64,000 nt of DNA from Polytrichum commune (taxonomy: Eukaryota > Streptophyta > Polytrichopsida > Polytrichales > Polytrichaceae): positions 36,647,081 through 36,711,080 of the forward strand of contig OX485809.1 of assembly GCA_950295325.1 (NCBI GenBank), written 5' to 3'. Of the stretch, positions 47,904 to 58,422 are shown piece after piece. Under the pieces are notes generated by a model. It made no database searches. It saw only the letters and a program-made list of their open reading frames with translations, and was not told the DNA's origin. Positions within the stretch are counted from its first letter, which is position 1. Each line of letters opens with the position of its first letter. The position numbers and the translations under genes are program-made.

Positions 47904-48664
47904 GGTGCCATATCTTATATTGAAAGGTAGATGGATCTTACATGGTACCTACTTCAACTAGCCCACTTCTTCCTAGGATATGAAACACACAATTAGCACA
48001 AGGTGGTTAGCAAATCCAAATGATGGAGACCATAGCCACTTCTTTTCATAATTTTTGGAGCTCATATGAATATCTTGTTCATTATCGACGTGAAGATTCT
48101 TGTGCTAGTTAAGTGGTTATACATGTTCCCCCAATTATGTTGACTCTTGAGCCTAAAATGGTTAGCATTTTCACCACGCAATCCGATCTCTTTTAAACAC
48201 ATGTCTTTTTGGTGTCTATTGTTGGAGCCACATTTAACCACATATTAAGTTAAGGTTTTGCTATCACTTCAAACTAAGTCAAGGAAAACAACCATGGTAC
48301 TAGATCTCATGAAAGACTAACCTAGTGTCTATAAGGATTAATGTCACATTTGATTGAGGTTTCTAATAACAGTACGTGTCTTTTACTCCTCCATTCCTTC
48401 TTAGTTAGATTTTAGTTCACACGCTTATGGTTCTTTGATGTTTTCTTTGTCGTGTGTGATTCCATCCCATGTGTGGGGACTCCCATCACTATAATTCCAT
48501 CCACTATCTTTGTTGTGAAGCTCTTTTGGCTTTGGCAATGGTCTTTGTATCAATAATTGTCTTCTATATCTGCCATGGTCTTCCAAAGCATTCTCATCCA
48601 TTTGGGTTTAGCAATTCTTCCTTAATTATAATGGCATTTAACCCAATCCGAAAACGCATCAAAT

Positions 48665-48782
48665 TCTTACAAAGAATGACAAATAATGTTAGGTATGCAT
48701 TTAGTGTTAGCGACACTACAAGGGCGATTTATGACTAGTATTGTGCAAGAATTGGTGACACTAAATAAAGTATTTAGTGTAG
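48665..48782 (+). mobile_element. FB3-family MITE, 3' part only
   Basis: ACAAAGAATGACAAATAATG through TTGGTGACACTAAATAAAGT and TTTAGTGTAG. The left half is absent. Confidence 0.65.
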
Positions 48783-50080
48783 ACACCCAATGCCCACCTC
48801 TTTTGCATTGGGCCCTGACCAACACTAGCTAGGTAAAGGGGTCCTAGTAAAACGATGATTCTCATATGTTTGTGGTTAATTTATCTCAAGTGAATCTCCT
48901 TAGACGAATTTGAGAGTTTTGATGTTAATTTGGAAGTCCGATGTCTTTAAAGAAATTATAGGCTTTAAAATTAAAGACTTCATTTTCACCTTGGATAATT
49001 TATGGTGAGGGCCCCGCTCAAAGAGATGAGTGTCTAGCACGGTCCTCATTCAAGACTAGTAGCTTGATTCAATGGTCATTTATGCTAGGGGTGATTGTGA
49101 TCATGGTCGTGGTAGTAATTTGCTCTCTTTGATTCTATCTCCATGGGAAAAAGCATAATAAATGCTAACAACCCCCATGACCACCCCTTACCCATCAACC
49201 CCTAATTATTTGTTAGGTTCGTGACCAGTGTCCAGGAGATTTTTGGACATAATCGGTTGAGATCTTAGTGTTTCCAAGCCCATTGGTTACATGTTGATTG
49301 GATATTTAATAGTTTGAGGTATATTCTCTAAATTCCTCTAAAATGATCAGTATTTTTCCTAGAGTCTTGAACTTCAACCAATTAATTTTCAAATTAAACC
49401 ATTCATTTGTAACTACACTAAACATTGTATTCATGTCACCAATTCTATTTGTCTTGCTTAATACTAGTTGCAAACCGCCCGTGTATTATCACCAACACTG
49501 TTTGTCATTTCTTGTACGATATTTGAGCACTCAAGACTTAAAATGTCACTTCCTAAGTGGCTTTCCACCCAAATTTCCATCACCCATGACAATATTTCAC
49601 TACTAAAAATGTAGGATGCAAAATACACCAAACTCTGCTTCAATAAGTGGCATGGATTTAATCCAAATTGTAAATTTATTCATGAGAAGTGTCATTAGAG
49701 AAGTTACCACATTGACACAAAAAATACATTATTTAGTGTAGTGGTTGGGTCTCCCTATTCATTGCTTTGTTAGTGTAACTTCTCTGATTGCGTTTTCACC
49801 ACAGCAAGTGAGATTGGTGGGTGCCTTATAATACCTTCTATATTTTGTTGTTGAGGATATATATTGTCGTCCCTTAGACAAATGTCGGGGAGATTTTTGG
49901 CCACAAGCGGTCAAAATCCTCGTGTTGCCAAGTCCAACCGGTTACAAGTTGCATAACATTATTAAGCAATGTGCAAGGCCATTCATGTGGGCCTTGAGAA
50001 TGTAACCATGGGATGCCCCAACCTAGCATTTGCAAGGAGACTCATATTAAACATGAATTCTCACTAGGTTGGTTGCGTCA
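48783..50080. other. non-coding stretch with R3 copies and an FB3 copy
   Basis: R3 at 49225-49345 and 49878-49965 (GGAGATTTTTGGACATAATC, GGAGATTTTTGGCCACAAGC). The FB3 copy is listed separately. No gene seen. Confidence 0.4.
49412..49742 (-). mobile_element. FB3-family MITE, reverse copy
   Basis: Begins ACTACACTAAACATTG and ends ATTATTTAGTGTAGT. TGTCACCAATTCTATTTGTC and GAAGTGTCATTAGAGAAG are complements of the forward copies. Confidence 0.7.
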
Positions 50081-50094
50081 CCGAGGCGTTGTGA

Positions 50095-50420
50095 GCGCTT
50101 CCCTTGCGGTCACGCGCTAGGAAGATCTCGGCCATCAATTACGATCTGAGAGATCTAAAGGCTCCTATGCTGCCCCAACTTCTGGCTTCTCTTCCCCTCG
50201 GGTAGAGCTTGAAAAAACTCACGGTGAATGAAATCCCCACCTCCATCCACTTATGAATCTAGGATGAAATTTTTCAAACTCAATCCTTCATTAAAAGGAC
50301 TTGTGGAAGAGATGATGCCAACGGGGGAAATCGAACTCCTACCTCTTCCTTCCCAAAGTTGGGGTCAAGGATACTAGCTATCAACTCCGAGCCTCCGGGA
50401 TCTCCATTGGGAACTTTGGG
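50095..50420 (-). repeat. possible tRNA-related repeat (SINE-like head)
   Basis: On minus, GATAGCTAGTATCC is followed by AGGAGTTCGATTTCCCCC, resembling degraded pol III A and B boxes. Balanced composition, no ORF. No target duplication found; the resemblance may be chance. Confidence 0.25.
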
Positions 50421-51396
50421 AACCCTCTGGGAACCTTCAAAAAGCCCACACAAATGCTCTCACATAACCGGATGAACAATTGACCCCTTCATCTTGTAAA
50501 CATCGAGTTTTCATCTGTCAAACATTTTTTTCCGGGTTGCCCGAGCAATGTCGTAGACCGTAGGATGGGGCGATGTGAATGAATGGCTTCGATGTGGTCT
50601 GCCCATGAAACCACACCCTCCAGTCATACCGCCACAGTGGGTATCCCTCTCAAGACCCACGTGAACGAACGCATACTACTTGATGATGTTATGTGTGATC
50701 TTTTCAGGTTTTCTTTCTTAAATGAAGGTATACTCCACATGCATATTCCTCTAAAACAACAGGTGATGTTCCAAAGTTAGTCTATTTCTTAAACTCCACT
50801 GGTTCATTTGTAACTAGCGGGCGGTTGGTTCACGTCCTCCATTGATGTACACTAAGGGCCACTTCACACACAAGGTTGAAGGCCCTTGACCATGGCAATG
50901 TAAGAGCTCTCATTGGTCGAAAAGGCGGAGACCGTCCAAGTTCACTTCACACTAGGAGGTGAAGGCCTAAAGGCCCCCCAAAAAGTTCGTGGATGAAAAG
51001 TCTACATGGAGTCCTACATGGCAGGTTGTGGATAAGGGTGCATGGTCTACCGGAATTTGCGTCAGACCCACCTCCAAGAGGGTAATAAATTTTTTAATAG
51101 TTTTTTTCCCCAGCAGGACAAACAAATTTCAAGGTAGACTGCATGGTGGATTCCAAAACAAATTCCAAGATAAATTCCGGGACAGATAAACGCCACCGAG
51201 TAATTCTCTTAAGTTGATAAAATTTGAAACATGTTATATTAAGCCAAACCCTCCCCTCTTTTTCCGCCCACAAAATATGCAATGGTCCCGCAACATGGTT
51301 CATTCTCACTTCACACTATGCTCGAGGGCCCAAGACTACATAAAATGGCTTTCCCAACACCCATGATACGGCCTTTGGATGAGAGTGAATGTATTA

Positions 51397-51456
51397 GGTA
51401 ATCGTTTTATTGGAACCGGTTCTGCACCGATAACCGGTTCCAATAAAACGATTACC
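51397..51456. repeat. perfect 25-bp-arm hairpin inside the FB4 element
   Basis: The arms 51397-51421 and 51432-51456 are exact complements; the inner part is TTGGAACCGGTT and AACCGGTTCCAA, with loop CTGCACCGAT. Confidence 0.95.
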
Positions 51457-51459
51457 GGA

Positions 51460-51642
51460 CGTAACCGGTTGGCCGCTTTGTTGAGCCGCGCAGGTGACCT
51501 AAACAGTGGGTCACCTGTCACCATAACCGATTTAGATGATCATAACCGGCTGGGATGTCGAGGTTATCGTCTGCAAACCTGTGCGCTCAAAGCCAATCGT
51601 GTAGTGCCACCTCGGCAAAACAAAGCGGCCAACCGGTTACGG
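51460..51642. repeat. second inverted pair, CGTAACCGGTTGGCCGCTTT, inside the FB4 element
   Basis: CGTAACCGGTTGGCCGCTTT at ~51460-51482 is exactly complemented near 51620-51642 (AAAGCGGCCAACCGGTTACG). Between them lies a small hairpin, AGGTGACC and GGGTCACCT (51490-51517). Confidence 0.9.
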
Positions 51643-51989
51643 GTGGGTCCTCACCATTACAAGGTCACGGCTCTTGGCTCGTGTGTGAAGTGGCCCTAAT
51701 AAGGAACGATTCTCCGATTCATCAACTACCCATTTTTATACGTTCCCCTGCCACTTCCTGTTGCCCAGCTTGCAGACAGATATCATTTGGGCATGTTGGG
51801 CTCCCAGCCTCCCATGTCTCAGCATGCTTCTTCGCCAAGTTATGCTAAAACGGGCACATAATTAACTCACTCGGCTGAAGTTTCCAATTCGGGAAGAATT
51901 GGCGTCCCAGATGATAGGAAATGTAGAGGCAGCAGGCATGCTTGAATTCCGCCCGAGTGGATAAACGCCCCCAATCTCTCTATCATCTA

Positions 51990-52384
51990 GAGCATCCTCA
52001 GTCGGTCTAGGTAAAGCTCACTGCAAACCACAACCTATCTTTTGACTGACCTAAAATTAGAAAATGAAATTACCATCATTAGAAGCACACCTAAATAAAC
52101 GTGAGATATTTCTCAAGAAAAAAGAATTGTAAAAATTTGATGTAGGTGAAATCCCTCATTGAAAACACCATATTTTCAAAATTTAGAGGGAGTGCACCAA
52201 ATCTTGCTTTAAAATGGAAAGATCCTCCCACACTCCCTCCAAATTTTTGACATTTAGAGGGAGTGTGGGAGGATTTGTCCATTTTTAAGCAAGATTTGGT
52301 GCACTCCCTCTAAATTTTGAGCAATTTTAAGCAAGATAGGTCTTGGTTTGCAGTGAGCTTTACCTAGACCGACTGAGGATGCTC
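51990..52384. mobile_element. Tourist-like MITE (395 bp), possibly related to PIF/Harbinger
   Basis: Inverted ends of ~50 bp start GAGCATCCTCAGTCGGTCTA; the first eight bases equal those of the full Harbinger element at 6110. Flanks are CTA on the left and TAA on the right, so the target duplication is TA or a decayed TWA. A second foldback sits inside (52180-52320; TTTAGAGGGAGTG-type arms). Confidence 0.78.
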
Positions 52385-52663
52385 TAATAAGCTAAGTTAG
52401 CTTCTAAAAGCTTCTCCACTCCCATGCACGACCACATCCCACAATAAAATTTCATGTTCTTTTGAAAGTATGTAAGTTATGTATGCGGATTTCGTAAACA
52501 TCAACGACTGCTTTTCTTTTTGTCAAAAAACAAATAAGTCTCCAATGGATTGACAACGGACGGATGAAATGCTTAATCCTTTAAAGGTCGAAGCATTCAT
52601 CGCCAACTTTTGTCCATTCAAGTCTCGGTCTAATGGTTGAGGCATTTATAATCGATTGAATCA

Positions 52664-52816
52664 TAGCCCACCCATATTTATTGGTGTGGGTCTGTAGTGA
52701 ACTACCAGCGGGGGCCATTTTTAGAGTTGGTTTAGCCAGTGAGGACTCGATGGATGTAACCAATGCCGGTACTCACCAATCATTGGTAGCCCGCACCAGT
52801 AAGTGTGGGTGGGCTA
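52664..52816. mobile_element. foldback MITE, TAGCCCACCCA ends
   Basis: 153 bp. TAGCCCACCCATATTTATTG and TAAGTGTGGGTGGGCTA are inverted; GGTGTGGGTCTGTAG and TTGGTAGCCCGCACC continue the pairing. Subterminal style recalls CACTA elements; unproven. Confidence 0.55.
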
Positions 52817-53327
52817 TAAGAGAGTTTGCATCTAATTAGGAGGAGTAATAGTCAAGAATTTTTTGATTTTTTTGGCCCTTACGAAGAGAGACAAATGGTA
52901 AGGAGACTGCAAAATTCAAAAAAAATCATAACCATGGAAAAAAAAATTGCTACAAATTTTGAAACGGTAAAGTTAGGGGAACACATAGTCAATCTATAAG
53001 TCAACCCATAACCGCTCATCTAAATGCTAATGCTTGGCTACTATGGTTGTCAAAACTCTTGTGAGGATTATCAATCACAAGCTGCCACCGCATAAACTTT
53101 GATTCTATTCACCTAAAACATACAAATATCATCCAGTTGGCATTACGTGACCCTAGTGAGCGATGAAATGAACTTGGTTGACTATGGATGCCTTGACCTT
53201 CATGGCAGTGCCTCAAGTTCCTTGAGTGACCATTTGAGCTCATCGACCCCACCTTGTTTATCAACGTTATAAACATCTTCATGCAAGATAGCCATGGCTA
53301 CTTTTAGCCGACCCTCATGCCTAGCAC

Positions 53328-53490
53328 TTCTGTAATGTAACTATACCTAGTTACCATCCTACGATGACGAGGCGTCCTCAACGACGAGGCTAATTGACAA
53401 TATGATATTGTAAAGTAACTACACCTAGTTGCCATCCTACGACGACGAGGCGTCCTCAACGACAAGGCTAATTGACAATGTGACATTTAA
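53328..53490. repeat. ~78-bp tandem duplication
   Basis: Two copies of a unit with ACGAGGCGTCCTCAACGAC and GGCTAATTGACAAT, differing at a handful of positions. Confidence 0.88.
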
Positions 53491-53625
53491 TGTATACCAT
53501 GATGACGAGGTTGGGTGTATGGACACCTAGTCATCGACGGTAGTGTCATTGTAAGGTAAATACCAATATTGATGGATAATTGAATATTCTAACCACATGT
53601 GCCAGTGTGTAAGCGGAGGATGATG

Positions 53626-53989
53626 GGAGCTAGACAACTCCTAGTTGAAGATGGATGGATTGGAGTTAGACAACTCCAGATTGACAACATGTGCACTGGA
53701 GTTAGACAGCTCCGCATATAGTGCATTGGAATTAGACCATTCCATATTGAGAACATGTGCACATGAGTTAGACAACTCTCGATGAGGTGCATTGGAGTTG
53801 GACCGCTCCAGAATTGGAAAGATGAATGTTATTCATTGGAGTTAGGCAACTCTTAATGAATAGATGGATCTAGTTGGAATTAGACAATTCCAACTAGAAG
53901 AATGAATGGATGAATTTAGTTGGAATTAGACAATTCCAACTAGAAAGAAGGATGGATGAATCCAATTGGAATTAGACAATTCCAATTGG
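53626..53989. repeat. array of ten short stem-loops with near-constant AGAC loop
   Basis: Loops at 53632, 53668, 53704, 53734, 53770, 53800 (GGAC), 53844 (AGGC), 53882, 53928 and 53974; spacing 30-46 bp. Stems: GGAGTT-AACTCC in the early units, CTAGTTGGAATT with AATTCCAACTAG at 53870-53897, and CCAATTGGAATT with AATTCCAATTGG at 53962-53989. Between units the two arms change together. No ORF. Function unknown. Confidence 0.88.
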
Positions 53990-54149
53990 AAGAATGAGAT
54001 TGAGATAAGAGATGGAAGAAGGTTCTAGAAGAACCAAAGATAGAAGATTCATAGTAGAACTAAAAGATAGAGCTATGAATATGATACTTTTACTATATGT
54101 AAAGATAGAAAGTAAAAGTAGTGCTTCGGCATAAGAAGAAGCTCGGGGG

Positions 54150-54177
54150 AGGAGAGAGGACCTTTGGTCTCTCTCCT
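54150..54177. repeat. hairpin AGGAGAGAGGACC / GGTCTCTCTCCT
   Basis: Twelve paired bases with one bulge around a TTT loop, shortly after the ten-unit array; smaller inverted pairs (GGTTC-GAACC, ATTCATAG-CTATGAAT) lie between. Confidence 0.7.
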
Positions 54178-54507
54178 ATGGTCGGGTGGTTGAGCTTTAA
54201 CCAAAACATACTTGGTCTATGATTGTTTTGGGTTGATACGTGTTAGTGTGGAAGTTGGTGATAAACCGGTGAGAGGTTCGTTACAACTTCCTTGTGTGCT
54301 TTTGCCTTTTGCATGCTTAACTGCACATGAAATTTAGACACACGCCTTAGCTTAAAGAAGAACGGTGCTTCTTGTGAGAGGTTGGTGAGGTGGGGGTTGT
54401 CCTTGGTGGGGTTAAGGTCTTTGATTACTCCTTACGTGACGGTGCTACACATCCGAGAGGCTCCACCTCCCCTCAAAGTGGGCACATGTCCCTTGGTTCT
54501 TGATTCA

Positions 54508-54580
54508 TTTTGGGATTGGCTTCTTTTTGCCTTCTGCCTCTATAAATAAAAAGAAGGCCGAAGCAAAATCATCCCAAAAT
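54508..54580. promoter_or_regulatory. TATA-like motif in the loop of a ~29-bp stem
   Basis: CTCTATAAATAAAAAG at 54540-54555 has the form of a plant TATA box. It lies between ATTTTGGGAT-GGCTTC-TGCCTTCT and AGAAGGCCGAAGC-ATCCCAAAAT, which pair imperfectly. No gene was identified downstream. Confidence 0.35.
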
Positions 54581-55294
54581 TGCCAAAAATAGTTTAGTCA
54601 TGTTCAAAAGCTCAATTAAAAATATTGACACCCCTCATGGTAGATTTGACCATACAAATGGAGACTTTCTAGAGTCATTATTGCCCATGCACATTTTCAA
54701 TTATTCATGCGTTCAAAATCATAAGATTATAACGTAAATGTGTACCGTAGCTCTCTAGCAGCCTGGGCACTATTTTGCCTAATAATCATTTGAAGTGTGA
54801 AAGTAAGTTAGGCAACTCATCAAATTACATTCTAAAACTGGGCAAATTCAAAACTAATTTAAAATAAGTTAAACATTTATCCAAGTCATTTCTATAATTC
54901 ATGAATGGTTTTCTTAAATTTCATCTATGGCGGCTACGATTAACCTAAACACTTCCCTTAACCAATAATCCTTGCCCTAAAGTTTGTCTTCTACTTGTAA
55001 GTCGGGGTTTTGCTTTGTGTGAGAGTTTTACAAAGTGATCCTTGTGAGAAACTATGCCACTTGCATTATTGTGATTTCATGCACTCTTTGTATGTTATTT
55101 CCTTTTTCTGGACACTCAACGAAATTAATTTCCCAAAAATTTAGACACCTTCAACATTAATTAGTTTTTGCCCAAGCTGCTAGAGAACTACGGTATATTG
55201 GTATTGTCAAACAACGATGACTGCCTAGATGGGGTTGATGCGGACTTAGTAATTACCACTCCAACCAAACCCACTGAGATCATATATATCAATA

Positions 55295-55332
55295 TGTATG
55301 TATGTATGTATGCATGTATGCATGTATGTATC
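55295..55332. repeat. (TGTA/TGCA)n microsatellite
   Basis: ATGTATGTATGTATGTATGC and continuing. Confidence 0.92.
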
Positions 55333-55464
55333 CACCTTGCCGGTGGCCGGACTTACTATTGGCTGAGCCTCATGCGTGGGATATATCCACTGTATAATGT
55401 GGGATTTATTTTCATACCGATGGGCAAATTAAGTTAGTCAATTATGATGTTCAGACTGAGGTGT

Positions 55465-55612
55465 TGATCACACCAGCCACTTATGACACCATCCGTCAGC
55501 ATCTACGGTTGTTATAATAATGTGAAAAGTGGTGGACCAACATCTATTTCTCAACATAATCCCAACAATCTGACGGTTAGAACTGATCCGAAAGTTTGGT
55601 GTGATCAGGGCA
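55465..55612. repeat. second copy of the hydrolase-leader foldback element
   Basis: TGATCACACCAGCCACTT at the left and AGTTTGGTGTGATCA at the right are inverted. CACCATCCGTC and GTGAAAAGTGG match 5997-6106 in the same orientation, and both are followed by GGGCAT. Confidence 0.6.
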
Positions 55613-57606
55613 TGACACTTCCTAGTAGAGTGTGCGTGTATGCAGTTTAATGTGAAGGTTCTTCGGTCCCTGAGAAATCCCACAAGTCCCTGAAAACTCT
55701 CTCTGGGTATTTGGATGAGATAGAATCGGTGTCGATTCAGAGATGCCAAAACAATGTTGTCATTCTTAGGCACTTACTCTTAGCTAGGCAGGCACAATCA
55801 CGATTTCTCAAATATATACCTGGTTCCCAACTTCGGAATAAATCGACACTTGGCAAATTAAAGCAAGAACACCAAAACAATTCGCCCCCTAGCTAGCCTG
55901 CAACCTTCTTATTAAGTGGGTTTCGATGAGCACGTGTGTTTGGATTCTCCTTCAAAATACTCGGCAATAACTTTCTTAATTTAACTCATTCAAAAGTGGC
56001 TTCCACGATCATGTCGTGATGAGTCTCTCGGTTACTAGCTAGAGGCCAGTGCCCTGAAACACTTATCTAGATACATAGATAGATAGCACATGATAAGCTT
56101 AATAATGGAGTTCCTTATACCATGATGTTCAAATGACGGCTTATGATGTTTGACTTCAATAACATATGTTTGTTCACCATTTTTACTCCCCCAAAACCTC
56201 CGACCTGTTTAGTTCCAACACTTCTACCTCAGTCATTGGAGGAATTATGTCGCATTCCGCCACTTATGATAAGCCTGGTTCCAAATAAAGTATGACCACG
56301 TGGGATTGAAGCCTCATAATAAGTATCAACAACAATCTAGGTTGCGGTTGTATCCGTCCCACAAACAACGCCCCATTACAATATGGTAGAAGAAGCACCT
56401 CTCCTGGGGCCACTCAAACAGATTCTCTTAGCAATTCCAAGTTCGCAATCCTGCCTGCTATGGCTTGTGTGTTATTTTGTTCCATGTTCTCCAACTTCTA
56501 CCGATTGGATTTCCACCACCGGACTTGTGTTGCATTAGCAAGTCTACGATGAAACATCTGCAAAAACCGGATTGAAAATTGGAGCTCCCCTGACTTAGTT
56601 ATGGTTATCTAAAGTGCATGTTTGTTGACGCTTTAACTGGATACATAGGTCCTCTCAATTGTGTTCACTATTGAGTGTAGACCAGTTATTAATATTTGAA
56701 CACGTAATCTGATCTCTTTTAAACATGTGTTTATATAATGTTTGCTCTTTGATCCTCACCGAACCACATACCGATCAAATATAGGGGTGTGATTAAGGAT
56801 TCAAGTCACTTACGACCCATCTACCTTGTAACTTATGAAGGTACTTGTGCGGGTGTTATGATTTGGTTCATTTTTTTTTCTTGTTCTCCATCCTCTATTG
56901 ACCAAATTTACGCCTTCAAATTCTTGTTGCATTAGCGAAATTATCTATGATGAAGCATCAACAGAAACCAAATTGAAAATTGAACTTACCCTCATTTAGT
57001 TATGGTTATGGAAGTGCATGTTTGTTGATTCCTTAACTAAATTTGCATGTCCTCCCAATTATGTTTATTATTGCATGTGGACTGGTTGATCAAATTCGAA
57101 TCCGTAGTCTAATCTCATTTAACATGTGCCATCATGGTGTTTGTTCCTTAATCTTAACCTAACCACACACCAATCACATAAAGGTGTCCAATTAAGAGAA
57201 ATAATTGAATAACACCCAAATATATATATATCCATGAGTGGGCCCTCGATTGAATCGTAATTTGTATTTGAGTTCAATTTTTAAGCGAAGTCAATGTAAA
57301 TACTCACTCAAGCAATCCTTAGGGTGAGTTTCCATGTAGGTTGCTTGCCCACTAGAGTTTAGATAATAGTAGGTTGGAGTTGTTCACATGTAGATAAGCA
57401 CGAGCCGCCAACTAACCACATTTTGGTGGTCTACTAAGATGTCGAGGGTTGTGAATACAGGCTACTAGACTTTCATGCACCCAGTAAGGTACTTTTAAAC
57501 CTACAAGTGCCAGTCACCGAAGGATTGATGACTTGTTTTAGGAGGTGGAAGTTTAACTTGGTGGAGGAGGTTAGTAGGTGGGCCTAGATTTGAGAAGATG
57601 AGAGTA

Positions 57607-57979
57607 GCTACACTAAATATGAAATTTTGTGTCATATGGTATTTAATGTTACTTTGGTAACTTTTTAGACGACACTTCTTATGAATAAGTTCACAAATAA
57701 TGTCATGGATGAAGAACAAGTTCATCCATTGGCCAAACCCCTACCTTCTCTTGTCATCAACTTGTGATGAAATATTGTCATGGATGATTAAAATTTGGAC
57801 GAAAATCGCTTGGTAAGTTACACTAATTGCAACTCTATATAATCCCCCCAAAACTTTACAAGGAATGACAAGCATTGTCGGATTAAGAATTAGTGTTGGT
57901 AACACTAAACCGCGGTTTACAATTAGTATTAAGCAAGACAATTAGAATTGGTGACACTAAATATCAATTTTAGTGTAGT
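57607..57979 (+). mobile_element. FB3-family MITE, best-preserved copy
   Basis: Starts GCTACACTAAATATG and ends AATTTTAGTGTAGT. All interior blocks are present (GTTCATCCATTGGCCAAACC, GTCATGGATGATTAAAATTT, ACCGCGGTTTACAATTAG). Confidence 0.8.
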
Positions 57980-58206
57980 TGGCACAAAGCCTATCCTACT
58001 AGATTACATCTACATTTAGGGCAGGCTTGTCCTTATTCCCTCTAGAATTTGGTGGGTGAGAGGCCTACATGGAAACTCATCCTTAGTATTCTCCACCGAT
58101 TTCACACTATAATAACTACTCCAATAATTCTACATTGAATTTGGTCTCCTACAAAAAAAGAAGCTACAATAAGTTAGCCATAAGAATTGGAAAAAATTGT
58201 AGTACA

Positions 58207-58422
58207 CTAATTATGCCAATTAGTGTGTGTTTATATTATCGGAGTTATGTAGTGCTATAACTATTTATTCAAAATCTTATATTTTACCAAGAAAAGTCAT
58301 TTATGTTTTAAAATGCCCAAACAACCTATTGAACTTTCATTAGTTAAAATTGAACTCCGGAGTAAGACGTTATTGCACTGCGTACCTTTGAATAGTAACC
58401 CACACTAATTGGGATAATCATT
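58207..58422. mobile_element. FB2-family MITE
   Basis: GCCAATTAGTGTGTGTTTA at the left; AATAGTAACCCACACTAATT then GGGATAATCA at the right. Confidence 0.72.

Larger units (their letters stand above)
50853..51700. mobile_element. FB4-family transposon (~847 bp), non-autonomous, with internal hairpins
   Basis: Ends: TAAGGGCCACTTCACACACA at the left; TCGTGTGTGAAGTGGCCCTA at the right, inverted. Subterminal CCTTGACCATGG and AAGGTCACGG-CTCTTGG also mirror each other. No transposase. The centre (51397-51641) is a cassette of hairpins. Confidence 0.75.
54600..57600. other. non-coding stretch with repeats
   Basis: Contains the (TGTA)n tract, a copy of the hydrolase-leader element, and two reverse R1 fragments (56640-56800 and 57040-57200). 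No gene recognised. Confidence 0.4.
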
